Source of the DNA: Caulobacter segnis
GTDB taxonomy: Bacteria > Pseudomonadota > Alphaproteobacteria > Caulobacterales > Caulobacteraceae
Direction: 5' to 3'
DNA length: 64,000 nucleotides
Assembly (NCBI RefSeq): GCF_029543125.1
Contig: NZ_JARQWW010000002.1
Location: 496,001 to 560,000 of the forward strand
The notes under the pieces were generated by a model. That model was not told where the DNA came from and did not search any database. It saw only the letters and a program-made list of their open reading frames with translations. The position numbers and the translations under genes were made by a program. Positions 37,810 to 47,105 of this stretch are shown here, in pieces (positions within the stretch are counted from its first letter, which is position 1; every line of letters starts with the position of its first letter).

Positions 37810-39003
37810 ATGGCCACGAGCCGCCAGTTTCTCGGCCTCGCCGTCGTTCTTGGCCTGATCTCGGCGATCGGGCCGTTCGCCATCGACATGTACCTGCCGG
37901 CCCTGCCCTCCATCGGCGCCAGCCTGCGGGCCGATCCGGCCGCGGTGCAGATGAGCCTGATGGCCTTCTTCATCGCCTCGGGGGTGTGCCAGCTCATCTA
38001 CGGCCCGCTGTCGGACATGATCGGCCGCAAGACGCCGCTCTATTTCGGCCTGGTGCTGTTCATCATCGGCAGCATCGGCTGCGCCCTGGCGCCGACCATC
38101 GAGGCGCTGATCGCCTTCCGGGTGGTGCAGGCGGTGGGCGCCTGCGCCGGGTCGGTGGTGCCGCGCGCGGTGGTCCGCGACCTCTACACCGGGCCTGACG
38201 CGGCGCGGCTGATGTCGCTTCTGATGCTGGTGTTCAGCATCTCCCCCATCCTGGCCCCTTCGGTGGGCGGGGCGGTCATCGCTGTCGCCGGCTGGCGCGG
38301 GGTGTTCTGGGCCACGGCCATCGCCGCGGTCGTCGGCCTGCTGCTGTCGATCTTCGTGATGAAGGAGACGCGTCCCGCCGAGGCCCGCAACGAAAGCTCC
38401 TGGGCGGGCGCCCTGATCAGCTACAGCCAGCTCCTCAAGGACCGCCGCTACCTGTCCGTCGTGCTGGTGGGCGCGTTCGGCGTGTCGTCCTTCTTCGTCT
38501 ATGTGGCCAACTCGTCCTTCGTGATCATCGACCACTACGGCCTGTCGCCCAGCGCCTTCGCCATCTTCTTCGCGTTCAACGCCGCCGCCTTCTTCGCCGC
38601 CGCCCAGTTCACGGGAATGCTGTCGAAGCGCTTCGGCCTGGCGCGGCTGGTGCGCATGGCGGTGACGGGCTTCGCGGTCTCGATGGTGCTGCTGACCGCC
38701 CTCTTCGCCACGGGTCTCGGCAGCCTGCCGGTCATGAGCGGCCTGCTGTTCGTGGGTTGGGGGTTCCTGGGCCTGGTCATGCCGACCACCGGGGTGCTGG
38801 CCATGGAGGCGCACGGCCGCATCGCGGGCGCGGCCTCGGCCCTGATGGGCGCGATCCATGTGACGATCGGGGCGGCGACCATGGCCGCCGCCGGCCTGTT
38901 CGCCGACGGCAAGCCGCTGTCGATGGTGGCCGGCATCACCGCCTGCGCCGTGACGTCCTTCGCCCTGGCCCAGCTGTCGCTTCGCGAACCCGCCGGCGGC
39001 TAG
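37810..39003 (+). CDS. Bcr/CflA family multidrug efflux MFS transporter
   Basis: A 397-residue 12-helix transporter. The family blocks are AIDMYLPALPSIGASL near residue 20, the MFS loop YGPLSDMIGRKTPLYFG near residue 62, and RVVQAVGACAGSVVPRAVVRDLY near residue 104. Bcr-type pumps export drugs or dipeptides with H+ antiport. The stop lies 20 bases before a run of weakly coding sequence. No regulator is adjacent. Confidence 0.92.
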   Translation: MATSRQFLGLAVVLGLISAIGPFAIDMYLPALPSIGASLRADPAAVQMSLMAFFIASGVCQLIYGPLSDMIGRKTPLYFGLVLFIIGSIGCALAPTIEALIAFRVVQAVGACAGSVVPRAVVRDLYTGPDAARLMSLLMLVFSISPILAPSVGGAVIAVAGWRGVFWATAIAAVVGLLLSIFVMKETRPAEARNESSWAGALISYSQLLKDRRYLSVVLVGAFGVSSFFVYVANSSFVIIDHYGLSPSAFAIFFAFNAAAFFAAAQFTGMLSKRFGLARLVRMAVTGFAVSMVLLTALFATGLGSLPVMSGLLFVGWGFLGLVMPTTGVLAMEAHGRIAGAASALMGAIHVTIGAATMAAAGLFADGKPLSMVAGITACAVTSFALAQLSLREPAGG

Positions 39004-39197
39004 GCTTACGGCCACGTTTGTGGAAAGGCCCGTTTGGCGCTATAGGGGCGGCGTTGAATGACGTTTCGGTCCGACTGCCCCGCCGCGCTTGATCCTTGAT
39101 CGCGCAACCGGGCCAGCCCTGATCCCCTTCGACTCTCATCACGTGACGCACCCGCGCCACGCGAGCCCCGACCCCTATCAAAGGACCCCACTCACGC

Positions 39198-39548
39198 ATG
39201 AAGAATGTCGACTTCGCAGATCGCCTGAAGACCGCCGCCGAAGCCCGCCAGGCCCTGGTGGCCAAACTGAAGCCCAAGGCCGCTGTCACCGACCCGCTGT
39301 TCGAGCAGCGCGAGGCGATCCGTCAAGCGGAGGTCGAGGCCGTGCGCCAGGCGCGCGCCGACCAGAAGGCCCTCGCCAAGCAAGCCGCCGCTGAAGCCGA
39401 GGAAGCCGCGCGCCAGGCCGAAGAGGCCCTGGCCGAGGAGGCCCTGGCCGCCAAGCGCGCCCAGCGCAAGGAACGCAAGGCCCTGACCGCGGCTGAGCAG
39501 AAGGCCAAGCGCGATGCGCGTTACGCGGCGCGCAAGGCTCGCCACTAG
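39198..39548 (+). CDS. DUF6481-type highly charged helical protein
   Basis: A 116-residue protein, almost entirely one Ala/Lys/Glu/Arg-rich helix (from residue 30 to the end), with a short ordered N-terminus (NVDFADRLKTAAEARQALVAKL). The pattern matches the DUF6481 family of alphaproteobacteria. Such a strongly amphipathic, basic-acidic helix often forms a coiled coil or binds nucleic acid. Function unknown. The ATG at 39198 has no strong ribosome site. Confidence 0.72.
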   Translation: MKNVDFADRLKTAAEARQALVAKLKPKAAVTDPLFEQREAIRQAEVEAVRQARADQKALAKQAAAEAEEAARQAEEALAEEALAAKRAQRKERKALTAAEQKAKRDARYAARKARH

Positions 39549-39566
39549 CCGAGGCGAAGGCGCGTC

Positions 39567-40529
39567 CTAGAGCGCGCCTTCCGGCAGCGGGGCGTATTGG
39601 CCGCCCTTGCGGTAGAGATAGAGGTAGGTCGGAACGATCGCCTCCACCGTCGTCGGCGACACGCCCAGCTCGGCCAGACCCGGCCGGGCGCCCGACACGA
39701 CGTTGTCGCTTTGCAGCAGGATGACCTGATCGCTGGTGATCGGCGCGGGGATGAAGCCGGAGACCAGATCGCCGGCCGAGCCCATCAGCTTGGCCACGAA
39801 CCACGGCACGGGCAGCAGCGCGCGGCCGCGGCCGGTTTCACGCAGCACCAGCTCCAGGATGTCCTTCAAGCTGAGGACGGCCGGGCCGCCCAGCTCAAAG
39901 GTCTTGCCGGCATGCTCCGGCTTGGTGGCCGCCAGCGCCACCGCCTGAGCCACGTCGCCCACGAAGACCGGCTGGAACCGGGTCTCGCCGCCGCCGAACA
40001 GCGGCAGGGCCGGCGCCAGGGACGCCATGCGGGCGAACATGTTGAAGAAGCCGTCTTCCTGACCGAAGACCACCGACGGGCGGACGATCACCGCGCTCGG
40101 GAAGGCTGCGCGGACGGCTTCCTCGCCCAGGGCCTTGGTGCGGGCGTACTTGGATTGCGACTGCGCGTCGGCGCCGAGGGCCGACATATGCACGAAGCGC
40201 TGGACCCCGGCGGCCTTGGCGGCCTCGGCCACCTTGCCGGCGGCGGTGGCGTGCAGGCTGAGGAAGCCCTGGCGGCCGCGCTCCTGCATCACCGCGACGA
40301 GATTGACGCAGGCCTCGGCGCCTTCCAGCGCGCGAGCCACCGAGGCGCCGTTGCGGATGTTGGCCTGGACCACCTGGATCTGGCCGACATCGCCCAGCAT
40401 GCGCATGCGGAAAGCCAGGTGCGGACGACGGACCGCCACGCGGACACGCCAGCCCTGCTTGGCCAGGGCGCGGACCACCTGGGTCCCGATGAACCCCGAG
40501 CCGCCGAAAACCGTCACCAAGCCTTGCAT
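39567..40529 (-). CDS. NDUFA9-like SDR-family protein (complex I-associated)
   Basis: A 320-residue atypical short-chain dehydrogenase. The Rossmann motif VFGGSGFIGTQVVRAL is at the N-terminus, then ANIRNGASVARALEGAEACVNLV, YARTKALGEEAVRAAFP (the YxxxK active pair) and VVFGQEDGFFNMF. This matches the complex I NDUFA9 subunit family, bacterial homologues of the mitochondrial accessory subunit that binds NADPH. No complex I genes are in the window. Confidence 0.9.
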   Translation of the reverse strand: MQGLVTVFGGSGFIGTQVVRALAKQGWRVRVAVRRPHLAFRMRMLGDVGQIQVVQANIRNGASVARALEGAEACVNLVAVMQERGRQGFLSLHATAAGKVAEAAKAAGVQRFVHMSALGADAQSQSKYARTKALGEEAVRAAFPSAVIVRPSVVFGQEDGFFNMFARMASLAPALPLFGGGETRFQPVFVGDVAQAVALAATKPEHAGKTFELGGPAVLSLKDILELVLRETGRGRALLPVPWFVAKLMGSAGDLVSGFIPAPITSDQVILLQSDNVVSGARPGLAELGVSPTTVEAIVPTYLYLYRKGGQYAPLPEGAL

Positions 40530-40677
40530 GGGAAATCCCTTTGTTTGTCGGGCGCGGGATACCCGACCCGGCGGTTATTCGCAACGGAGATGCTTTTTCG
40601 TGAAGCTACGTGTTGACGCGCCGAAAAGCCTTCTCTAAAGGTCCCGGCCTCGCGCCGATCCGGTGGATGCGGAGCGG

Positions 40678-40764
<87 letters not shown>

Positions 40765-40848
40765 TCGCTCTTTTCTACCTAAAAGAGCGGGCGCCAAACC
40801 GGCGGCGCGCTATATAGAGCGCCAACACCGCCGGAGCATTCGAGACCC

Positions 40849-41466
40849 TTGGCCAATTTCCTTCATGAAGGCGACCTGCCCGCCGACGTCTTCGCGGGCG
40901 CGACTTCAGTCGCCGTCGATTCCGAAACCATGGGTCTGCGCCTGGGGCGCGACAAGCTGTGCGTGGTCCAGATTTCCGACGGCAATGGCGACGCCCATAT
41001 CGTCCGCCTGAACCGCCCGACCTATGACGCGCCGAATCTCAAGGCGCTTCTGGCCGATCCGAAGGTCCTGAAGATCTTCCATTTCGGCCGCTTCGACATC
41101 GCCATGTTCGACCTGCACCTGGGCGTGACCACCACGCCGGTCTACTGCACCAAGATCGCCTCCAAGCTGGCGCGCACCTACACCGACCGCCACGGCCTGA
41201 AGGATGTGGTCCGCGAATGCGCCGGGGTGGAGCTGTCCAAGGCCCAGCAGAGCTCAGACTGGGGCTCGGCGACCCTGAGCCCCGAGCAGTTGGCCTACGC
41301 CGCCAGCGACGTTCTGCACCTGCATGTGGTCAGGACGCGCCTTGACGCGATGCTGGCCCGCGAGGGCCGCACGGAACTGGCCCGGGCCTGCTTCGACTTC
41401 CTTCCCACGCGCGCCAAGCTCGACATCGCCGGTTGGGAAGAGACAGACATCTTCGCCCACGCCTAA
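40849..41466 (+). CDS. rnd: Ribonuclease D-like 3'-5' exonuclease, TTG start
   Basis: A 205-residue DEDDy exonuclease. The Exo I block SVAVDSETMGL (Asp, Glu), Exo II KIFHFGRFDIAMFDLHLG (Asp) and Exo III LAYAASDVLHLHVVR (Tyr, Asp) are all present. It trims the 3' ends of tRNA and other RNAs. It is shorter than E. coli Rnd and has no HRDC domain, as is usual for alphaproteobacteria. The start at 40849 is a TTG (product ANFLHEGDLPAD), the first start in frame with the conserved N-terminus. lptC begins 9 bases after its stop. Confidence 0.92.
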   Translation: MANFLHEGDLPADVFAGATSVAVDSETMGLRLGRDKLCVVQISDGNGDAHIVRLNRPTYDAPNLKALLADPKVLKIFHFGRFDIAMFDLHLGVTTTPVYCTKIASKLARTYTDRHGLKDVVRECAGVELSKAQQSSDWGSATLSPEQLAYAASDVLHLHVVRTRLDAMLAREGRTELARACFDFLPTRAKLDIAGWEETDIFAHA

Positions 41467-41475
41467 GGTCCGCTC

Positions 41476-42096
41476 ATGACCCCAGCCTCCGCCATGCCTG
41501 ATCGTTCGCCCCAGCCTGACCTGCAGCGCTGGCGCAAACGCTCGCGCACGGTGCGCACCCTGCGCTGGGCCCTGCCCGCCGCGGCGGGCGTGCTGGTGCT
41601 GATGCTGGGCGCGCAGGTGGTCTGGAACGCCTTCGCCCGGGAGACGCCCTCGCTGGAAAAGGCGTCGACCGTCGTGCGCATGACCAATCCACGCTTCTTC
41701 GGCCGCGACGAGAAGGGCCGCCCCTTCCGCATCAGCGCCAAGAGCGCCGCGCGGGACGACAACGACATCAATGTCATCAAGCTGGAGCAGCCCGACGTCA
41801 GCCTGGCCATGAACGGCCCGTCGGAGACGCGCGCCACGGCGCGCACCGGCATCTATCGCGAAAGCGACCGGACGTTGAAGCTGCAGGGCGATGTGAAGTT
41901 CAGCGACGCGGGCGGCTACCGCTTCGCGGCGGAAGAGGCCAATGTCGATACTCGCGCCGGCCGCGTCGTGGGCCAGGGCCCGGTGCGCGGCGAAGGCCCC
42001 GGGACGCAGCTGAACGCCAACGGCTATACGGTCGAGGACAAGGGCGACCGGGTGATCTTCCGCGGCAGGGTTCGCGCGCGGCTCAATCAGGATTAA
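41476..42096 (+). CDS. lptC: LPS export ABC transporter periplasmic protein LptC
   Basis: A 206-residue single-pass inner-membrane protein. It has a helix near residues 30-52 (ALPAAAGVLVLMLGAQVVW) and a periplasmic beta-jellyroll beginning KASTVVRMTNPRFFGRDEKGRPFRISAKSA. LptC bridges the LptBFG transporter to LptA in the LPS export bridge. It is the first of the lptC-lptA-lptB series, with a 17-base gap to lptA. It starts at ATG 41476, 9 bases after the RNase D stop. Confidence 0.93.
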   Translation: MTPASAMPDRSPQPDLQRWRKRSRTVRTLRWALPAAAGVLVLMLGAQVVWNAFARETPSLEKASTVVRMTNPRFFGRDEKGRPFRISAKSAARDDNDINVIKLEQPDVSLAMNGPSETRATARTGIYRESDRTLKLQGDVKFSDAGGYRFAAEEANVDTRAGRVVGQGPVRGEGPGTQLNANGYTVEDKGDRVIFRGRVRARLNQD

Positions 42097-42131
42097 GAGG
42101 GGTTTCAAACCCTGTGACGGAGGAACGGCGA

Positions 42132-42674
42132 GTGATCATGCGGTGGGCGGCGGTCGGCCTTGCGGCGACCCTTATGGCCGGCGCGGCGCAAGCGCAGATT
42201 TCGCGCGATTCCAGCGCGCCAATCGACATCACCGCCGATGAGAGCGAAGTCATCAACAGCCAGTGCCTGACCATCTGGCGCGGCGACGCCGAGGCCCTGC
42301 AGGAGACCACGCGCCTGCGCGCCGCGGTGATCAAGGTCTACGCCAACCCGCGCGCCGGGACGGGCGAGGACGGGCGTCCGCGCTGCGGCGACACCAACCG
42401 GCTGGAAGCCGAGGGCCCGGTCTACTACGTGACCCCGAACCAGACCGTGCGCGGCGACCGCGCCGTCTACACCGCCGCCCAGGACACCGTGGTGGTCACC
42501 GGCGACGTGATCGTGGTTCAGGGCAAGAACGTGGCCCGCGGCTCGCGCCTGACGCTGAACAACAAGACCGGCGAGGCCAAGATGGAATCGTCGGTGAGCG
42601 GCCGTAACAAGCCGGGCCGCGTGCGCGGCGTCTTCTACCCCGAAAGCAAGCCGGCTTCCGGCGCCGCGCGCTGA
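42132..42674 (+). CDS. lptA: Lipopolysaccharide transport protein LptA
   Basis: A 180-residue periplasmic OstA-like protein with a Sec signal (MRWAAVGLAATLMAGAAQAQ). The beta-jellyroll starts with IDITADESEVINSQCLTIWRGDAEALQ, and later strands include NQTVRGDRAVYTAAQDTVVVTGDVIVVQG. It forms the periplasmic LPS bridge. The GTG at 42132 with GGAGGA upstream is chosen; an upstream GTG (42114) and the ATG at 42138 also keep the frame. lptB starts 10 bases after the stop. Confidence 0.92.
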   Translation: MIMRWAAVGLAATLMAGAAQAQISRDSSAPIDITADESEVINSQCLTIWRGDAEALQETTRLRAAVIKVYANPRAGTGEDGRPRCGDTNRLEAEGPVYYVTPNQTVRGDRAVYTAAQDTVVVTGDVIVVQGKNVARGSRLTLNNKTGEAKMESSVSGRNKPGRVRGVFYPESKPASGAAR

Positions 42675-42684
42675 GCATCGACAC

Positions 42685-43452
42685 GTGAACCTCTCCACCG
42701 CCGCAAAGACCGCGTCCGCCGCCGCGCCCGCCAAGGACGGCCTGTATGTCGACGGGATCGCCAAGGCCTTCCGCGGCCGCCCCGTGGTCAAGGGCGTCAG
42801 CCTGCACCTGAAGCGGGGTGAGGTCGCCGGCCTGCTCGGCCCCAACGGGGCGGGCAAGACCACCTGCTTCTACATGGTCACCGGCCTGATCGCCGCCGAC
42901 AGCGGCCGCATCTTCCTGGATGGTGAGGAGATCACCGACCAGCCCATGTACCAGCGCGCCCGCATGGGCGTCGGCTACCTGCCGCAGGAAGCCTCGATCT
43001 TCCGGGGCATGACGGTGGAGGAGAACGTCCTCGCCGTGGTCGAGATGCGCGAGCGCGATCCGAAGAAGCAGCGCGCCATCGTCGACCGCCTGCTGGAAGA
43101 GCTGCGCATCGGCCACCTGCGCAAGTCCGCCGCCGTGGCCCTGTCGGGCGGCGAACGGCGCCGCGTGGAGATCGCCCGCGCCCTGGCCGGCGAGCCGTCC
43201 TTCATGCTGCTGGACGAACCCTTCGCCGGCATCGACCCCCTGGCGATCGCCGACATCCGCGAGGTGATCACCTACCTCAAGAGCCGCGGCATCGGCATCC
43301 TGATCACCGACCACAACGTGCGCGAGACCCTGGACATCATCGACCGGGCCTCGATCATCGCCGGCGGCCAGGTGCTGTTCGAGGGCACGCCCAAGGAGAT
43401 CGTCGGCAACCCCGAGGTCCGGCGCGTCTATCTGGGCAATCTGTACGACTGA
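42685..43452 (+). CDS. lptB: LPS export ABC transporter ATP-binding protein LptB
   Basis: A 255-residue ATPase, GTG start. Walker A GPNGAGKTTCFY, signature ALSGGERRRVEIARAL, Walker B FMLLDEPFAGID and the switch His in ITDHNVRETL are all intact. It drives LPS extraction from the inner membrane together with LptF/LptG (not in this window). It is part of the conserved lptC-lptA-lptB-rpoN-hpf-ptsN gene string, here with the LptB-RpoN junction interrupted. Confidence 0.97.
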   Translation: MNLSTAAKTASAAAPAKDGLYVDGIAKAFRGRPVVKGVSLHLKRGEVAGLLGPNGAGKTTCFYMVTGLIAADSGRIFLDGEEITDQPMYQRARMGVGYLPQEASIFRGMTVEENVLAVVEMRERDPKKQRAIVDRLLEELRIGHLRKSAAVALSGGERRRVEIARALAGEPSFMLLDEPFAGIDPLAIADIREVITYLKSRGIGILITDHNVRETLDIIDRASIIAGGQVLFEGTPKEIVGNPEVRRVYLGNLYD

Positions 43453-43507
43453 CCGCCCGGACCGGCCGCACGTTTGAAGACCGCTTGCGGGAACTAGCCG
43501 CCTGACC

Positions 43508-44764
43508 GTGAGGTTGCCTCCGCGTTCCCGTCTCGGGATCGCCAGGAGCCTTGCCTTGCCGCCCTTCAATCTGTTGCGATTCTTGGCGGGCCTGATCTCG
43601 CTGGGCCTGCTCGCCGCGTCCATCTACCTGCTATGGACCTTCGCCCGAGGCGAGGAGCTGCTGGATCCCGACGGCGTGCCCCGTCGGGTTCGCGAGGACT
43701 GGCGGCTTTGGACCGGCGCGGCCCTTTTGGCCTGGTCGCTTCTTGGCCGGTTTCCGATGCTCTTTGTCCTCGCCCGCAAGGATGACGGCGGGCCCGACGC
43801 GCATCATCACGGCCGAGGCGTCATGCTTCAGACGCCGCGCGGCTCAGACCTGCATGTGGAGACCTATGGTCCCGCCGGAGCGCCCGTCATCGTCCTGACC
43901 CATGGCTGGGGGATGGACAGCACCTTCTGGCGCGCCGCCAAGGCGCAGTTGGGCGACCGTTTCCGGCTCGTCGCCTGGGACCTCCCGGGGCTTGGCCGGT
44001 CCAAGCCCGGACGAGGCGGAATCACGCTGGAGGGTTTCGCCGAGGACCTCAAGGCGGTCGTCGACCACGCCGGCGGCCGGCCGGTTCTCGTCGGCCACAG
44101 CATCGGCGGGATGACGATCCAGACCCTGCTTCGCGACGACTTGCATTTCCAAGGCCGGCTTGCGGGCCTCGTCCTGCTCAATACGACCTTCACGAACCCT
44201 CTTCGCACCATGGTGTTCAGCAAGCTGCTGCTCGGCCTCCAAGGCGTGCTGGAGCAGGCGATGAAGCTGACGGTGATCCTGAAGCCCGTGGCCTGGCTCG
44301 CCAACTGGCAGGGCTATCTCAGCGGCTCGGCTCATCTGGCGCATCGTCTCGGCTTTGGCCGTTCAGTGACGCGCAGCCAGCTTGAGCATGTGACGCTCCT
44401 GGCGGTCCGCAACTCCCCCGCCGCCGAAGCCAAAGGCAACCTGGCCATGTTCCATTGGCACGCCGACGGCGCGCTCGAGCGCGTTCATGCCCCGACCCTC
44501 GTGGTGGGAGGAGACATGGACATCGTCACCAAGCTGGAGGCCAGCGAACGCATCGCTTCGGTCAATCCGAAGGCCGAATTTCGCGTTGTCCGCGGCTCCA
44601 ATCACCTGGGGCCGTTGGAGCAGGCGGCGGAATACAACGACATCATCGCCGACTTCACCTTGAGGGTGCAGCGCGCTCTGCCGGCCGATGCGCCGATCAG
44701 CACGGCGGTGGAGCGTACGCGGGAGAACCGCCTGTTCCCGGACCAGCCCTCGCCCGAGACCTGA
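43508..44764 (+). CDS. Alpha/beta hydrolase with N-terminal membrane segments, GTG start
   Basis: A 418-residue protein. Two hydrophobic stretches near residues 20-45 and 75-95 anchor it to the inner membrane. The soluble alpha/beta hydrolase domain has VLTHGWGMDSTFW (oxyanion region), the nucleophile LVGHSIGGMTIQ, VVGGDMDIVT with the acid and GSNHLGP with the catalytic His. The substrate is unknown (lipid or ester). It sits between lptB and rpoN, an unusual insertion, so an envelope-lipid role is suggested by place only. Confidence 0.85.
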   Translation: MRLPPRSRLGIARSLALPPFNLLRFLAGLISLGLLAASIYLLWTFARGEELLDPDGVPRRVREDWRLWTGAALLAWSLLGRFPMLFVLARKDDGGPDAHHHGRGVMLQTPRGSDLHVETYGPAGAPVIVLTHGWGMDSTFWRAAKAQLGDRFRLVAWDLPGLGRSKPGRGGITLEGFAEDLKAVVDHAGGRPVLVGHSIGGMTIQTLLRDDLHFQGRLAGLVLLNTTFTNPLRTMVFSKLLLGLQGVLEQAMKLTVILKPVAWLANWQGYLSGSAHLAHRLGFGRSVTRSQLEHVTLLAVRNSPAAEAKGNLAMFHWHADGALERVHAPTLVVGGDMDIVTKLEASERIASVNPKAEFRVVRGSNHLGPLEQAAEYNDIIADFTLRVQRALPADAPISTAVERTRENRLFPDQPSPET

Positions 44765-44890
44765 GCTTGCCCTCCGCACGGCCGATTTCCGGCGGCAAGC
44801 CCTCCATCTGGCCCGAGCCTTGCAGGCGGTAGCATCTCGTTAACCATGATGACCGCATCTAGTCCCTACGAGGTTTCGTAGGAGGCTGTC

Positions 44891-46387
44891 TTGGCTTTGG
44901 GCCCAAGACTCGAGTTCCGGCAGGGCCAGAGCCTGGTCATCACGCCGCAGCTGCAGCAGGCGATCAAGCTGCTGCAGCTGAACAATCTCGAGCTGCAGGC
45001 CTTTGTCGAGGCCGAGCTGGAAAAGAACCCGCTCCTGCAACGGGACGAGGCCGAGGTGGAGGTCGAAGCCCCCGCCCCGGCGACGGAATCCTACGCGGTG
45101 GACGCCGTTCCCGACGGCGCGGCCGCCGCCGACATGGATGGCGGCGCCTCCGACACCCATGCCGACGCCTCGCCCGGGGAGCGCGATTCCGGTGAGACGG
45201 GCACCGAACCCACCGGCGGCCAGATCGACTGGTCCAAGGCCGGCCGGGGCGGCAGCTTCGAAGGCGACGAAGGCCTGGACAGCGCCCCGGGCCGCGAGAA
45301 GAGCCTTTGGGAGCACCTGCACGAGCAGCTGGCCGTCGCCGGCCTGCCGACCGCCGACCAGGCCATCGCCGGGGTCCTCATCGACGCCGTGGACGAGGGC
45401 GGCTATCTGCGGGCCGAAATCGACGAGGTCGCCGGCCGCCTGGGCTGCCCGGCCGAGCGGGTCGAGGGGGTTCTCAGCGTCATCCAGGGCTTCGAGCCGG
45501 CCGGCGTCGCGTGCCGCGACGTGCGCGAATGCCTCATGCTGCAGCTCAAGGACCGCAACCGATACGACCCGGCCATGGCGGCCCTGCTGGACAACCTGGA
45601 CCTGCTGGCTCGCCGCGACCTGCCGAACCTGAAGCGCCTTTGCGGCGTCGATGACGAGGACCTGCGCGAGATGATCGCCGAGGTCCGCGCCCTGACGCCC
45701 CGCCCCGGCGCCGCCTTCAGCACCGGCGAGACGGCCCAGACCGTGGTGCCCGACGTGCATGTGCGCGAAGGCATGGGCGGGCTGTGGCACGTGGAGCTGA
45801 ACGCCGAGACCCTGCCGCGCGTGCTGGTGGACCAGCGCTATCACGCCCGCATCAGCGGCGGCGCGCGCAGCGATCAGGACAAGACCTTCGTCTCCGACTG
45901 CCTGTCCTCCGCCAACTGGCTGGTGAAGAGCCTGGACCAGCGGGCCAAGACCATCCTGAAGGTCTCCAGCGAGATCGTCCGTCAGCAGGACAGCTTCCTG
46001 GCCTTTGGGGTGGAGCACCTGCGGCCCCTGAATCTCAAGACCGTCGCCGACGCCATCGGCATGCACGAGTCCACGGTCAGCCGCGTGACCTCCAACAAAT
46101 ACATCGCCACGCCCCGAGGCGTCTTTGAACTGAAATTCTTCTTCACCTCGGCCATCGCCTCCACCGGCGGCGGCGAGGCCCACTCGGCCCAAAGCGTGCG
46201 GCACAAGATCCGCCAGCTGATCGACGGCGAGAGCCGGGAGTCCGAAGTCCTCTCCGACGACGCCCTTGTGGACATCCTGAAGGCGGCCGGCGTCGATATC
46301 GCCCGCCGCACGGTGGCCAAGTATCGCGAAGCCTTGAAGATTCCGTCGTCGGTCGAAAGAAGACGCCGGTTGCGCGAGCTGGCCTGA
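44891..46387 (+). CDS. rpoN: RNA polymerase sigma-54 factor RpoN, TTG start
   Basis: A 498-residue sigma factor. Region I (RLEFRQGQSLVITPQLQQAIKLLQLNNLEL) interacts with the enhancer-binding protein, followed by a long acidic linker (residues 60-150). The core-binding region and HTH (HESTVSRVTSNKYIATPRGVFELKFFF) come next. The RpoN box is ARRTVAKYRE near residue 476. All are intact. A strong GGAGG precedes the TTG at 44891. In alphaproteobacteria it controls nitrogen, motility and polar-development genes. Confidence 0.97.
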   Translation: MALGPRLEFRQGQSLVITPQLQQAIKLLQLNNLELQAFVEAELEKNPLLQRDEAEVEVEAPAPATESYAVDAVPDGAAAADMDGGASDTHADASPGERDSGETGTEPTGGQIDWSKAGRGGSFEGDEGLDSAPGREKSLWEHLHEQLAVAGLPTADQAIAGVLIDAVDEGGYLRAEIDEVAGRLGCPAERVEGVLSVIQGFEPAGVACRDVRECLMLQLKDRNRYDPAMAALLDNLDLLARRDLPNLKRLCGVDDEDLREMIAEVRALTPRPGAAFSTGETAQTVVPDVHVREGMGGLWHVELNAETLPRVLVDQRYHARISGGARSDQDKTFVSDCLSSANWLVKSLDQRAKTILKVSSEIVRQQDSFLAFGVEHLRPLNLKTVADAIGMHESTVSRVTSNKYIATPRGVFELKFFFTSAIASTGGGEAHSAQSVRHKIRQLIDGESRESEVLSDDALVDILKAAGVDIARRTVAKYREALKIPSSVERRRRLRELA

Positions 46388-46444
46388 ACCCCACATCCTG
46401 TGTGTGCGTTCTGAAACTTCAGGGCGTCATCACGGGACTAGCGC

Positions 46445-47056
46445 ATGGAAGAGAACGACCGGCTCTCCGAGGTTCTGCAGATCATCTGCGATCGGCCCGA
46501 GCCGCGCGTCTCGATCGGCGAAATCATGGACGAGTTCGGGCCGCGCGCCTTCGGGGCCGCGCTGCTTGTCTTTTCGGCCCCCAACCTGCTCCCCCTGCCT
46601 CCCGGCTCCTCCACCGTGCTGGGCGCGCCGCTGGTGCTTCTGTCGCCCCAGGTGGCGTTTGGCGCGGAGCATCCCTGGCTGCCCAAGCGGGTCAGTAATC
46701 AGAACCTGCGGCGCGGCGACCTGCGCGGCGCCTTCGGCAAGCTGATCCCCATGCTCGAGAAGGTTGAGCACGTCTCCCGCCCGCGGCTGGAATTTCTGTT
46801 CGGCCCGGTGGGCGACCGTGTGATCGGCGCGGTCTGCACGGCGCTGGCGTTGATCCTGATCATACCCATTCCGCTCGGAAACCTGCTTCCTGCGGCGGCG
46901 GTGTCGGCGTTTGCGTTGGGGCTTATCCAGCGCGACGGCGTCTTCGCCCTCGCCGGGTACCTGCTCACCGCCATCAGCGCGTGCGTGCTCGTCTTGGGCG
47001 CAAGCGTTGTCGTGGCGAGCCTTCGGCATATCGCCGATCTCTGGCCGTGGTCGTAA
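46445..47056 (+). CDS. ExoD family membrane protein
   Basis: A 203-residue protein. The ExoD signature runs from EIMDEFGPRAFGAALLVFSAPNLLPLPPGSS through LGAPLVLLSPQVAFG to GDRVIGAVCTALALILIIPIPLGNLLPA. Three to four helices suggest inner-membrane location. ExoD was first tied to exopolysaccharide production in rhizobia, with no known biochemical activity. It is inserted between rpoN and hpf. Confidence 0.9.
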   Translation: MEENDRLSEVLQIICDRPEPRVSIGEIMDEFGPRAFGAALLVFSAPNLLPLPPGSSTVLGAPLVLLSPQVAFGAEHPWLPKRVSNQNLRRGDLRGAFGKLIPMLEKVEHVSRPRLEFLFGPVGDRVIGAVCTALALILIIPIPLGNLLPAAAVSAFALGLIQRDGVFALAGYLLTAISACVLVLGASVVVASLRHIADLWPWS

Positions 47057-47105
47057 GACCGCGGCGCCGCTTGACAGTATCAAAACGGAGGCGTTCGCTA
47101 AGCTC